Shown here: positions 7,446-14,596 of the stretch, piece after piece | How the letters are laid out: every line of letters begins with the position of its first letter | Position numbering within the stretch: the first letter of the stretch is position 1 | Assembly: GCA_023390245.1 (NCBI GenBank) | Contig: JAEWDF010000084.1 | Span: 1-22,169 of the forward strand | Source: Pseudomonadota bacterium | Lineage (GTDB): Bacteria; Pseudomonadota; Alphaproteobacteria; Caulobacterales; Caulobacteraceae | Direction of reading: 5' to 3' | Length of the DNA: 22,169 nucleotides | The notes under the pieces: generated by a model | Seen by the model: the letters and a program-made list of their open reading frames with translations, nothing else | Databases searched by the model: none | What the model was told of the DNA's origin: nothing | Translations under genes and position numbers: made by a program

Positions 7446-7473
7446 GGGCGCGGGGTTGAAACGCGCCGCGCCC
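7446..7473 (+). promoter_or_regulatory. Inverted repeat upstream of gap
   Basis: GGGCGCGG and CCGCGCCC form a perfect 8-bp inverted repeat with a 12-nt loop, 50 nt before the gap start codon. It is either a hairpin in the gap 5' leader or a binding site in its promoter region. No convincing -35/-10 pair could be fixed for gap. Confidence 0.4.
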
Positions 7474-7522
7474 CGGCTCATTGAAACGCCCAGCCAACAT
7501 ACCGTTCAGAGGAGCCCGCCCC

Positions 7523-8530
7523 ATGACCGTTCGCGTCGCCATCAATGGTTTCGGCCGCATCGGCCGTCTCGTCCTGCGCTCGATCGTCGAGCACGGCCGT
7601 CGCGACATCGAGGTGGTGGCGATCAACGACCTGGGCCCGGTGGCCACCAACGCCCACCTGCTGCGCTACGATTCGGTGCACGGCCGGTTCCCCGGCACGG
7701 TCGAGAGCGGCGACGACTGGATCGACGTCGGCCTGGGCAAGATCAAGGTCACGGCCGAGCGCGACCCGGCCAACCTGCCGCACAAGGACCTGAAGGTCGA
7801 CATCGCCTTGGAATGCACAGGCATCTTCACGTCCAAGGAGAAGGCCAGCGCCCACCTGAAGGCCGGCGCCAAGCGCGTGCTGGTCTCGGCCCCGGCCGAT
7901 GGCGCCGACAAGACCATCGTCTTCAAGGTCAACCACGACACCCTGACCGCCGACGACATCGTCGTGTCCAACGGCTCGTGCACCACCAACGCGCTGGCCC
8001 CGGTGGCCAAGGTGCTGAACGACCTGTTCGGCGTCGAGCGCGGCTACATGACCACCATCCACTCCTACACCGGCGACCAGCCGACGCTGGATACGATGCA
8101 CAAGGACCTGTACCGCGCCCGCGCCGCCGCCCTGTCGATGATCCCGACCTCGACTGGCGCCGCCAAGGCCCTGGGCCTTGTCCTGCCGGAACTGAAGGGC
8201 AAGCTGGACGGCTCCTCGATCCGCGTCCCGACCCCGAACGTCTCGGTGGTGGACCTCAAGGTCGTCGCCGGCCGCACGACCACGGTGGAGGAGATCAACG
8301 CCGCGCTCCAGGCCGCCGCCGACGGCCCGATGAAGGGCGTCCTGTTCACCACGACCGATCCGCTGGTGTCCTCGGACCTGAACCACATCGCCGCCTCCTC
8401 CACCGCCGCCCTGCCCCAGACCCAGGTCATCGACGGCACGCTGGCGCGCGTGCTGAGCTGGTACGACAACGAATGGGGCTTCGCGACGCGGATGAGCGAC
8501 ACGGCCCTGGTGATGGCGAAGTTCCTGTAA
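7523..8530 (+). CDS. gap: Glyceraldehyde-3-phosphate dehydrogenase, type I
   Basis: Oxidises glyceraldehyde-3-phosphate to 1,3-bisphosphoglycerate with NAD(P)+; cytosolic. The 335-residue product has NGFGRIGRLVLRS at 8-20, AINDLG at 33-38 at the end of the second Rossmann strand, the catalytic C153 in SNGSCTTNALAP, H180 in TTIHSYTGDQ, and the C-terminal WYDNEWGFATRM. ATG 7523 is chosen over an in-frame upstream ATG at 7481 because AGAGGAG lies 8 nt before it and the family starts at this point. It is divergent from the ilv operon and heads a gap-pgk-fba block. The cofactor preference (NAD versus NADP) is not certain. Confidence 0.97.
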   Translation: MTVRVAINGFGRIGRLVLRSIVEHGRRDIEVVAINDLGPVATNAHLLRYDSVHGRFPGTVESGDDWIDVGLGKIKVTAERDPANLPHKDLKVDIALECTGIFTSKEKASAHLKAGAKRVLVSAPADGADKTIVFKVNHDTLTADDIVVSNGSCTTNALAPVAKVLNDLFGVERGYMTTIHSYTGDQPTLDTMHKDLYRARAAALSMIPTSTGAAKALGLVLPELKGKLDGSSIRVPTPNVSVVDLKVVAGRTTTVEEINAALQAAADGPMKGVLFTTTDPLVSSDLNHIAASSTAALPQTQVIDGTLARVLSWYDNEWGFATRMSDTALVMAKFL

Positions 8531-8542
8531 GCAACTCGGAGT

Positions 8543-8616
8543 CCCTCTCCCTCTGGGAGAGGGCTTGAGCGCCCAAGAGCCGAAGGCGATTGGCTGCGCG
8601 AAAGGGTGAGGGTCGG
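8543..8616 (+). repeat. Intergenic repeat, family B, left copy
   Basis: It begins with a perfect 9-bp hairpin CCCTCTCCC-TCT-GGGAGAGGG just after the gap stop, which may also serve as its terminator although no T tract follows. It continues through an imperfect palindrome and ends with GGGTGAGGGTCGG (8604-8616). The ending is the inverted match (12 of 13) of the start of the copy at 9000. The end of the element supplies the GAGG-type ribosome-binding site of the following DUF559 gene. Confidence 0.7.
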
Positions 8617-8620
8617 GTCC

Positions 8621-8974
8621 ATGACATCCGAACGCACGACCTTCGCCCGCACCCTCCGACAACGCTCCGGATTGGCCGAACAGCGCGCCTGGGCCTTGCT
8701 CCGAGGCGGCAGGATCGACGGTCACAAGTTTCGACGTCAGCATCCCATCGGCCGCTATATCACCGACTTCGCCTGCGAACGCTTGCGGCTTGTGATCGAA
8801 ATCGATGGCGGGATTCACGAACGGGACGACATCGTGACGAAGGACCACCTGCGGCGTATCGACCTGGAAAATCTCGGCTGGACGATCCTCCGCTTCTCCA
8901 ACGCCCAGGCGACGACCGAATCCGACCGGATCATCGCCGCCATTCGAGAACACGCGCGCTTGATCGCGTCCTGA
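8621..8974 (+). CDS. DUF559 endonuclease-like protein
   Basis: A 117-residue protein of the DUF559 family, related to the very-short-patch-repair and PD-(D/E)XK-type nuclease fold. Typical family features run in order: LRQRSGLAEQRAWALLRGGR (11-30), KFRRQHPIGRYITDF (37-51), a core strand with catalytic-type acid residues in VIEIDGGIHE (61-70), and GWTILRFSNA near the end. ATG 8621 is chosen over GTG 8606. Codon use (TTG, CGA, GGA, CAA) is looser than in gap or pgk. It interrupts the gap-pgk order and is bracketed by inverted copies of repeat family B, suggesting the gene and repeats arrived together. Its substrate is unknown. Confidence 0.85.
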   Translation: MTSERTTFARTLRQRSGLAEQRAWALLRGGRIDGHKFRRQHPIGRYITDFACERLRLVIEIDGGIHERDDIVTKDHLRRIDLENLGWTILRFSNAQATTESDRIIAAIREHARLIAS

Positions 8975-8999
8975 CCACGGCTTACGCCGACTGCGATAT

Positions 9000-9047
9000 C
9001 CGACCCTCATCCGGCCCTGCGGGCCACCTTCTCCCACAGGGAGAAGG
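9000..9047 (-). repeat. Intergenic repeat, family B, right copy (inverted)
   Basis: It begins CCGACCCTCATCC (9000-9012), followed by the hairpin GGCCC-TGC-GGGCC and a perfect 9-bp hairpin CCTTCTCCC-ACA-GGGAGAAGG (9027-9047). The opening is the inverted counterpart of the end of the copy at 8604-8616, so the two copies face each other around the DUF559 gene. The element ends about 20 nt before the pgk start codon. Confidence 0.7.
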
Positions 9048-9066
9048 AAAGATCTGGAACTTCCTC

Positions 9067-10263
9067 ATGACCTTCCGCACCCTCGACGACGCCAAGGACC
9101 TCGCCGGCAAGACGGCGCTGGTCCGCGTGGACTTCAACGTCCCGATGGAGGACGGCAAGGTCACCGACGACACCCGCCTGCGCGTCGCCCTGCCGACGAT
9201 CCAGCGCCTGCGGGACGCGGGGGCCAAGGTCGCGCTCCTGGCCCACTTCGACCGGCCCAAGGGCGAGCGCGTGCCGTCGATGAGCCTGCAACCCGTCGTC
9301 GATGAACTGGAAAATCTGCTGGGCGCGCCGGTCCGCTTCGCCGACGATTGCGTGGGCGACGCCGCCAAGGCGGCCATCGCCGACGTCGATCCCGGCGGCG
9401 TGGTGCTGCTGGAGAACGTCCGCTTTCACAAGGGCGAAGAGAAGAACGATCCCGCGTTCGCCGCGCAGCTGGCGGAACTGGGCGACCTCTACGTCAACGA
9501 CGCCTTCTCCGCCGCCCACCGCGCCCACGCCTCGACCGAAGGCCTGGCGCGCCTGCTGCCGGCCTATGCCGGGGAATCGATGCGCCGCGAGTTGGAGGCG
9601 CTGGACAAGGCGCTGGGCAATCCGGTGAAACCCGTGCTCGGCATTGTCGGCGGCTCCAAGGTTTCGACCAAGCTGGACCTGCTGAAGAATCTGGTCGGGC
9701 GGCTGGACAAGCTGGCCATCGGCGGCGGCATGGCCAACACCTTCCTTTACGCCCAAGGCGTCGATATCGGCGGCTCCCTGGCGGAAAAGGACATGGCGGA
9801 CACCGCCCGCGCCATCCTGACGGAGGCCGAGGCCAAGGGTTGCGAAATCCTGCTGCCGATCGACGTGGTGGTCGCGACCGAGGTCAAGCCGGGCGCCGAA
9901 ACCCGCATCGTCCTGACGCGCGAGGACATCGGCGACGACGAGAAGATTCTCGACGCCGGCCCGCTGACGGTCGAGAAGCTGGTCAAGGCCATGGCCCTGT
10001 CCAAGACCCTGATCTGGAACGGCCCGCTGGGCGTGTTCGAGGTCCCGCCCTTCGACGCCGCCACCGTCAAGGCCGCCAAGGCCGCCGCCGACCTGGCCAA
10101 GTCCGGCGCCCTGGTCGCGGTCGCCGGCGGCGGCGACACGGTCGCGGCCCTGAACCACGCCGGCGTCGCGGACGACATGACCTTCGTCTCCACCGCCGGC
10201 GGCGCCTTCCTGGAATGGATGGAGGGCAAGGCCCTGCCCGGCGTCGAGGCGTTGCGCGGCTGA
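9067..10263 (+). CDS. pgk: Phosphoglycerate kinase
   Basis: Transfers phosphate from 1,3-bisphosphoglycerate to ADP; cytosolic. The 398 residues match the family length. Motifs are ALVRVDFNVP at 17-26, HFDRPKG, LLENVRFHKGEEKND, NDAFSAAHRAHAS, the hinge-region IVGGSKVSTK, IWNGPLGVFE, and the nucleotide-binding AGGGDTVAAL followed by STAGGAFLEWMEGK. The ORF stays open far upstream through the repeat, but the protein homology begins at ATG 9067. The ribosome-binding site is poor (GGA 8-9 nt upstream); the better AAGGA lies too far away, at the end of the repeat. pgk may depend on readthrough from gap across the DUF559 insertion. Confidence 0.97.
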   Translation: MTFRTLDDAKDLAGKTALVRVDFNVPMEDGKVTDDTRLRVALPTIQRLRDAGAKVALLAHFDRPKGERVPSMSLQPVVDELENLLGAPVRFADDCVGDAAKAAIADVDPGGVVLLENVRFHKGEEKNDPAFAAQLAELGDLYVNDAFSAAHRAHASTEGLARLLPAYAGESMRRELEALDKALGNPVKPVLGIVGGSKVSTKLDLLKNLVGRLDKLAIGGGMANTFLYAQGVDIGGSLAEKDMADTARAILTEAEAKGCEILLPIDVVVATEVKPGAETRIVLTREDIGDDEKILDAGPLTVEKLVKAMALSKTLIWNGPLGVFEVPPFDAATVKAAKAAADLAKSGALVAVAGGGDTVAALNHAGVADDMTFVSTAGGAFLEWMEGKALPGVEALRG

Positions 10264-10326
10264 CGCAGCGTCAGGATTTTCGCCGTTCGACGCAACCCGG
10301 GCCGCCAAGCCGAGCTATAAGGATCG

Positions 10327-10364
10327 CGCCTCGAGTCGCCTGTAACATTGCGTGACTTGAGGCG
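10327..10364 (+). promoter_or_regulatory. Inverted repeat in the pgk-fba spacer
   Basis: CGCCTCGAGTC (10327-10337) and GACTTGAGGCG (10354-10364) are inverted copies with 10 of 11 matches; the exception would be a G-U pair in RNA. The right arm overlaps the candidate -35 of fba. It is either an operator or a hairpin ending the pgk transcript. Confidence 0.45.
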
Positions 10365-10380
10365 TGGTCGGCGCTAAGAT
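10357..10380 (+). promoter_or_regulatory. Candidate promoter of fba
   Basis: TTGAGG (10357-10362) and GCTAAGAT (10373-10380) resemble the Caulobacter housekeeping promoter, with slightly short spacing. A GANTC methylation site (GATTC, 10378-10382) overlaps the end of the -10. The fba ribosome-binding site AGGAG follows about 30 nt later. Confidence 0.4.
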
Positions 10381-10420
10381 TCGGCCAACAAAAAAGACTA
10401 TCGGCTCAGGAGATTACCCA

Positions 10421-11506
10421 ATGGCGCGCATCACGCTGCGACAGCTGCTCGACCATGCGGCGGAGAACGACTACGGCCTGCCGGCCTACAACATCAACAA
10501 CATGGAGCAGGGCCTGGCGATCATGGAGGCGGCGGAAGCCGTCAACGCGCCGGTCATCATCCAGGCCAGCCGCGGCGCCCGCAACTACGCCAACGACATC
10601 GTCCTGGCCAAGCTGATCGACGCCCTGGCCGAGCTCTATCCCCACATCCCGGTGTGCATGCACCAGGACCACGGCAACGGCCCCGCCACCTGCGCCACGG
10701 CCATCCAGTACGGCTTCACCAGCGTCATGATGGACGGCTCGCTGGAGGAAGACGCCAAGACCCCCGCCTCCTACGAATACAACCGCGATGTCACGCGCCG
10801 CGTGACCGAGATGGCCCACGCCTGCGGCGTCTCGGTCGAGGGCGAACTGGGCGTGCTGGGCAGCCTCGAGACCGGCATGGGCGAGGCCGAGGACGGCCAC
10901 GGCTTCGAGGGCAAGTTGGACCACTCCCAGCTGCTGACCGATCCGGATCAGGCGGTCGAATTCGTCGCCGCCACCAAGGTCGACGCCCTGGCCATCGCCA
11001 TGGGCACCAGCCACGGCGCCTACAAGTTCACCAAGAAGCCGGACGGCGACATCCTGGCCATGAACGTGATCGAGGAGATTCACCGCCGCCTGCCCAACAC
11101 CCACCTGGTGATGCACGGCAGTTCCTCGGTGCCGCAGGAACTTCAGGACATCATCAACGCCTATGGCGGCCAGATGCCCCAGACCTGGGGCGTGCCGGTC
11201 GAGGAGATCCAGCGCGGCATCAAGCACGGGGTGCGAAAGGTCAACATCGACACCGACAACCGCATGGCCATCACCGGCGCCATCCGCAAGGTGCTGACGG
11301 AGAAGCCGGGCGAGTTCGACCCCCGCGCCTATCTGAAGCCGGCCAAGGAGGCGATGAAGAAGCTCTGCATCGAGCGCTACCAGCAGTTCGGCTGCGAGGG
11401 CCAGGCGTCGAAGATCCGCCCGCTGTCCACCGCCCAGATGGCCAGGCGCTATGCCTCGGGCGAGCTCGACCCGTCCTTCCGCGGCGCGGCGTCCAGGGCG
11501 GCCTGA
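10421..11506 (+). CDS. fba: Fructose-bisphosphate aldolase, class II
   Basis: Zinc-dependent aldolase joining or cleaving fructose-1,6-bisphosphate. The 361-residue product has the long 'Calvin-type' class II form. It shows the zinc and catalytic motif CMHQDHGNG (H81, D83, H84), SVMMDGSLEEDAKTPASYEYN near residues 100-120, VEGELGVLGSLE, AMGTSHGAYKF with a zinc His, VMHGSSSVPQEL, and the phosphate-binding VRKVNIDTDNR. ATG 10421 is chosen because AGGAG lies 8 nt upstream and the family begins MARITLRQLLDHA; the ORF itself is open further upstream. It follows pgk with a 157-nt spacer that holds its own promoter candidate. Confidence 0.97.
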   Translation: MARITLRQLLDHAAENDYGLPAYNINNMEQGLAIMEAAEAVNAPVIIQASRGARNYANDIVLAKLIDALAELYPHIPVCMHQDHGNGPATCATAIQYGFTSVMMDGSLEEDAKTPASYEYNRDVTRRVTEMAHACGVSVEGELGVLGSLETGMGEAEDGHGFEGKLDHSQLLTDPDQAVEFVAATKVDALAIAMGTSHGAYKFTKKPDGDILAMNVIEEIHRRLPNTHLVMHGSSSVPQELQDIINAYGGQMPQTWGVPVEEIQRGIKHGVRKVNIDTDNRMAITGAIRKVLTEKPGEFDPRAYLKPAKEAMKKLCIERYQQFGCEGQASKIRPLSTAQMARRYASGELDPSFRGAASRAA

Positions 11507-11512
11507 TCCGGA

Positions 11513-11535
11513 CGGGCGGAACGCCGGCTCGCCCG
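11513..11535. terminator. Weak hairpin between convergent genes
   Basis: CGGGCG and CGCCCG form a 6-bp stem in the 34-nt gap between the ends of fba (plus) and the lipoprotein gene (minus). There is no T tract on either strand, so a bidirectional terminator role is only suggested by position. Confidence 0.35.
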
Positions 11536-11540
11536 ATCCC

Positions 11541-12191
11541 TCACCAGGGGCCGTAGAGTCCGACGAAGTGCAGACGCACCTGGCGCGCCTCGCGCTCGGC
11601 CTCGTCCAGGTCCCGGCGGGCGTCGCGCAGGTCGCGCTCGGCGTTGCGCCGGTCGTTCCTGACCTCGGCGATGCGGTTGCGGATCGCCCGCTTCTCGTCC
11701 TCCGACAGGCCTTCGGCGCGCAGGTCGCGCTCCTTGGCCTCCAGCTTGTCGTCGGCGTCGCGAATCCGGCCGTTCAGACTGCTGATCCGGCTGCTGGCCT
11801 CCTCGACCATCGACTCGGCCTCGTGGACTACCTGGCCGTCGCGATAGGCGGGCAGGAAGCGCGCCTCCTGCGCCGGCGGGCAGACGCCATGATAGGTGTC
11901 GCCCTGCCGTCCCTCCAGGAAGCCCCGCGCGGGCGTGCAGTAGCGCCGCAGCCCGTCTTCCCACGCCGAGGCGTAGGCGGCCGGGTTCGGCGCGACCCCG
12001 TATTTGGCGCAGGCCTGGACATGCTCGTCCAGCCGGCTCATCGGATAGCCCTCGGCCCCGTCGGCGAAGCCAACCTCGCCCCAGGCGCCGGCCAGGCACT
12101 GGTCCTTGCTCATGGTGGCGCAGCTGCCCAGCAGCAGCGCCGCCGTTCCCACGCCGGCGACCGTCCCCAGGCGCGCAACGAGTCCCATCAT
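11541..12191 (-). CDS. DUF2799 lipoprotein with C-terminal coiled coil
   Basis: A 216-residue exported protein. The N-terminus MMGLVARLGTVAG runs into a hydrophobic stretch and the lipobox LLGSC, so C24 is the likely lipidated residue. The middle matches DUF2799 by its spaced Cys, Gly and Trp pattern: QCLAGAWGEVGFADG, HVQACAKYGVAPNPAAY, DGLRRYCTPARGFLEGR and GDTYHGVCP. From about residue 115 to 205 the protein is almost continuously charged (repeats such as RDLRDARRDLDEAEREARQ), a likely coiled coil. The start is set by GGGAGG 5 nt before ATG 12191; a second ATG follows directly. Function unknown; an envelope or periplasm-facing role is inferred from the lipobox only. It is divergent from rluD. 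Confidence 0.88.
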   Translation of the reverse strand: MMGLVARLGTVAGVGTAALLLGSCATMSKDQCLAGAWGEVGFADGAEGYPMSRLDEHVQACAKYGVAPNPAAYASAWEDGLRRYCTPARGFLEGRQGDTYHGVCPPAQEARFLPAYRDGQVVHEAESMVEEASSRISSLNGRIRDADDKLEAKERDLRAEGLSEDEKRAIRNRIAEVRNDRRNAERDLRDARRDLDEAEREARQVRLHFVGLYGPW

Positions 12192-12267
12192 GTCATCCTC
12201 CCCCAAGGCGCACCCGGCGATTGTGCCACAACGGGACGACAAAGGCCAAGCTTGCCGTCGGGCCTCG

Positions 12268-12284
12268 CCGCCATGCTATGGCGG
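12268..12284 (+). promoter_or_regulatory. Palindrome overlapping the rluD promoter region
   Basis: CCGCCAT-GCT-ATGGCGG is a perfect 7-bp inverted repeat with a 3-nt centre, in the 106-nt divergent spacer between the lipoprotein gene and rluD. Its middle contains GCTATGG, a fair -10 match, placed 14-24 nt before the GTG start. It may be an operator or a leader hairpin. Confidence 0.4.
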
Positions 12285-12297
12285 GGCCGGAGGCGCC

Positions 12298-13284
12298 GTG
12301 TCCGACACCGAAGACGATGACATCGAGATTCTGCGGGCCCGCATCGAGGCCGGCGGACGGCTGGACAAGGCTTTGGCGGAGGCCTTCCCCGCCCTGTCGC
12401 GCGCGCGCATCCAGGCCCTGCTGGCTGACGGCGCGATCACCCTGGACGGCCAGCCCGTGATGGGCGGCGCGGCCAAGGCGCGGCCGGGCCTCTACGCCAT
12501 CGCCCTGCCCCCGGTCGCCCCGGCCGATCCCCGGCCCGAGGCCATTCCCCTGACCGTCCTCTACGAGGACGCGGACCTGATCGTCATCGACAAGCCAGCG
12601 GGCATGGCCGCCCATCCGGCGCCCGGGTCGGAGACCGGCACCCTGGTCAACGCTCTCCTGGCCCATTGCGGCGCCGGGCTGTCGGGCATCGGCGGCGTGG
12701 CCCGGCCGGGCATCGTCCACCGGCTGGACAAGGACACGTCCGGCGTCATGGTCGCCGCCAAATCCGACCGCGCCCACGCGGGCCTGTCCGCCTTGTTCGC
12801 GACCCATGACATCGAGCGCACCTATATCGCCCTGACGCGCGGCGCGCCGTCCCCGGCCAGGGGGCGGATCGAGACCCGCATCGGCCGCTCCAGCGGCGAT
12901 CGCAAGAAGATGGCGGTGCTGAGGAGCGGCGGCCGCGAGGCGGTCACCGACTATGTCGTCCAGCGAACCTTCGGCGAACCGGCCAAGGCCGGCGGCGCGC
13001 CCCTGGCGGCGCGGGTGGCCTGCACCCTGCACACCGGCCGCACCCACCAGATCCGCGTCCATCTGGCCTCGAAGGGCGCGCCGATCCTGGGCGATCCGAC
13101 CTATGGTTCGGGCGCGCCGGCGCAGGCCGTCCGCGCGGCCGTCGCACAGGCCGGCCTGGGGCGCCAGGCGCTGCACGCCGCCGTCCTGGGCTTCATCCAC
13201 CCGATCACGGGTCAGGCTCTGCGCTTCGAAACCGCCCCGCCGGCTGATATGATGGAGCTCGAAGCCCTGCTCTCCGACCTCTGA
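12298..13284 (+). CDS. rluD: RluA-family pseudouridine synthase (RluD type)
   Basis: Isomerises specific uridines of structured RNA, probably 23S rRNA. The 328-residue product has an N-terminal S4-like RNA-binding domain (RLDKALAEAFPALSRARIQALL at about 21-42), then the catalytic domain with VIDKPAGMAAHP (96-107) and the signature GIVHRLDKDTSGVMV, in which D144 is the catalytic Asp. RTHQIRVHLASKGAPILGDPTYG completes the family pattern. GTG 12298 is chosen because GGAGG lies 4 nt upstream and the length then fits RluD (about 325); the open frame extends further but overlaps the divergent gene. Which uridines are modified cannot be told, since RluA, RluC and RluD share these motifs. Confidence 0.93.
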   Translation: MSDTEDDDIEILRARIEAGGRLDKALAEAFPALSRARIQALLADGAITLDGQPVMGGAAKARPGLYAIALPPVAPADPRPEAIPLTVLYEDADLIVIDKPAGMAAHPAPGSETGTLVNALLAHCGAGLSGIGGVARPGIVHRLDKDTSGVMVAAKSDRAHAGLSALFATHDIERTYIALTRGAPSPARGRIETRIGRSSGDRKKMAVLRSGGREAVTDYVVQRTFGEPAKAGGAPLAARVACTLHTGRTHQIRVHLASKGAPILGDPTYGSGAPAQAVRAAVAQAGLGRQALHAAVLGFIHPITGQALRFETAPPADMMELEALLSDL

Positions 13285-13293
13285 GTCCATCCC

Positions 13294-13611
13294 ATGACCG
13301 AGACCGCGCCCGACCCGGACATCCGCGACAACGTCGATCTCAAGCGCTACGAACTGCCGATCGAGGGCGAGGTCGCGGTCGTGGCCTACAATCTGACGCC
13401 GCCCAACCTGATGGTCACCGAGACCCTGGTTCCGGCGCGCCTCGAAGGACGCGGGATCGCCAGCCGCCTGGCCCGGCGCGTCATCGCCGATGTCCGCGAA
13501 CGCGGTCTCCAGCTCCTGCCCGTCTGCCCCTTCTTCTCGGCCTATCTTCAGAAACACCCGGAACACGCCGACGTGGTCCACCCGACCTATCGCGGCATTC
13601 TGGGGATATGA
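13294..13611 (+). CDS. Small GNAT-like N-acetyltransferase
   Basis: A 105-residue protein of the short GCN5-related group (YjdJ/NATD1-like). It has a beta-rich N-terminal half (RYELPIEGEVAVVAYNL) and ends with an acetyl-CoA-binding-type segment LEGRGIASRLARRVIADVRE at residues 50-69, followed by LQLLPVCPFFSAYLQKHPEH. Substrate unknown. It begins 9 nt after the rluD stop, so the two are probably cotranscribed. Its stop is 4 nt before the GTG of the next gene. Confidence 0.88.
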   Translation: MTETAPDPDIRDNVDLKRYELPIEGEVAVVAYNLTPPNLMVTETLVPARLEGRGIASRLARRVIADVRERGLQLLPVCPFFSAYLQKHPEHADVVHPTYRGILGI

Positions 13612-13615
13612 GGCT

Positions 13616-14596
13616 GTGATCCGCGGGCTGATCGCGCTGCTGTTCGCCCTCGGCGTCGCGACCGCCGCGGCCGCCCAATTCGACACCCGACCGCTCCGCG
13701 TCCTCTATCTCAGCCAGTCGGTCGGCTTCGTCCACGAGACGGTGCGCCGCCCGTCGGACGGCCTGGCCCCCTCGGAGCTGGCGCTTGAAGCCATGGCCCG
13801 CGACAGCGGCGCCTTCACCGTCACGCTGACCCAGGACGCCCGCGACCTGACGCCCGAGCGGCTGGCGGACCTCGACGTCCTCATCTTCTCCACCACCGGC
13901 GCCCTGCCCGTGAACCGGGAGACCTGGGCGGCGATCCAGGCCTGGATCGAAAGCGGCCGCGGCGGCTTCGTCGGCGTCCACAGCGCTGCGGACACCGCGC
14001 TCGATTTCGAAGGCGGCGAAACGGCCTGGCGCGACTTCATCGGCGGCCTCTTCGACGGCCACCCCTGGACCCAGGGCACGCCGATCCGCCTGGCGAACCT
14101 CGAGCCCGACCACCCCCTGGCGTCCATGTGGCCCGACGGAACCGACTACGCCGAGGAAATCTACCAGTACACCGGGTTCGGGCCCGGCCGCGTGCGGGTC
14201 TTGCAGGCGCTGGACATGCGCGCCGGCCGCCTGCGCCGCCCCTATCCCGTGCCCGTGACCTGGGTGCGCCAGATCGGCCGGGGACGCCTGTTCTACACCA
14301 ACCTGGGCCACACGCCCTCGACCTGGGACGATCCGCGCTTCCGCCTTCAGATCATCGACGCCATCCGTTGGGCCGGCCATCGCCTGGACGCGCCCGCCGG
14401 GCCGAACCGCCCCGCGCAGGACCGAGCCGCTCTCGCCGCCTTCGCGGCGCAGGAGGGCCTGACCGATCCCAGTGTCGCCGCCCCTGATCGGGCTGAGGCC
14501 GTGCGCGCTCTCCAGCCTCTGCATCCGGACAGGCATGACGGCGACGCGACGGCCTGGAATGCGGCCCTGGCCGACCTGCGCGCCCGCCTTCGCTAG
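13616..14596 (+). CDS. Exported ThuA-like protein
   Basis: A 326-residue protein with a signal peptide (IRGLIALLFALGVATAAAAQ) and a ThuA-like, class I glutamine-amidotransferase-fold domain at about 25-255. Family marks are RVLYLSQSVGFVHE, LDVLIFSTTGALP, GGFVGVHSAADTALDF, DHPLASMWP and TNLGHTPSTWDDPRFRLQ. ThuA-like proteins are linked to sugar utilisation, and the biochemical activity is unsettled. The C-terminal 70 residues lie outside the domain. The start is taken at GTG 13616, with GGGGA upstream; the frame is open earlier but that part overlaps the GNAT gene and has no signal peptide. It is convergent with the glycosidase-like gene, their stop codons overlapping at CTAG. Confidence 0.85.
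   Translation: MIRGLIALLFALGVATAAAAQFDTRPLRVLYLSQSVGFVHETVRRPSDGLAPSELALEAMARDSGAFTVTLTQDARDLTPERLADLDVLIFSTTGALPVNRETWAAIQAWIESGRGGFVGVHSAADTALDFEGGETAWRDFIGGLFDGHPWTQGTPIRLANLEPDHPLASMWPDGTDYAEEIYQYTGFGPGRVRVLQALDMRAGRLRRPYPVPVTWVRQIGRGRLFYTNLGHTPSTWDDPRFRLQIIDAIRWAGHRLDAPAGPNRPAQDRAALAAFAAQEGLTDPSVAAPDRAEAVRALQPLHPDRHDGDATAWNAALADLRARLR

Noticed and set aside
7290..7481. N-terminal extension of the leader peptide to 113 residues
   Set aside because: It would start upstream of the likely promoter and run through it. The ribosome-binding site at 7302-7296 points to the short GTG start.
8543..9047. Transposon or IS element around the DUF559 gene
   Set aside because: No transposase motif and no target-site duplication were seen, and the inverted sequences belong to a palindromic intergenic repeat rather than typical IS ends.
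8590..9066. Fusion of an upstream domain to pgk in one 557-codon frame
   Set aside because: The upstream part runs out of frame through the DUF559 gene and the repeats. Phosphoglycerate kinase homology begins at 9067.
12106..12297. 64-codon N-terminal extension of the pseudouridine synthase
   Set aside because: It overlaps the divergent lipoprotein gene, and the conserved domain and the GGAGG site both fit GTG 12298.
12193..13686. 497-codon open frame on the minus strand opposite rluD and the GNAT gene
   Set aside because: It covers two recognisable plus-strand genes and has no domain of its own.
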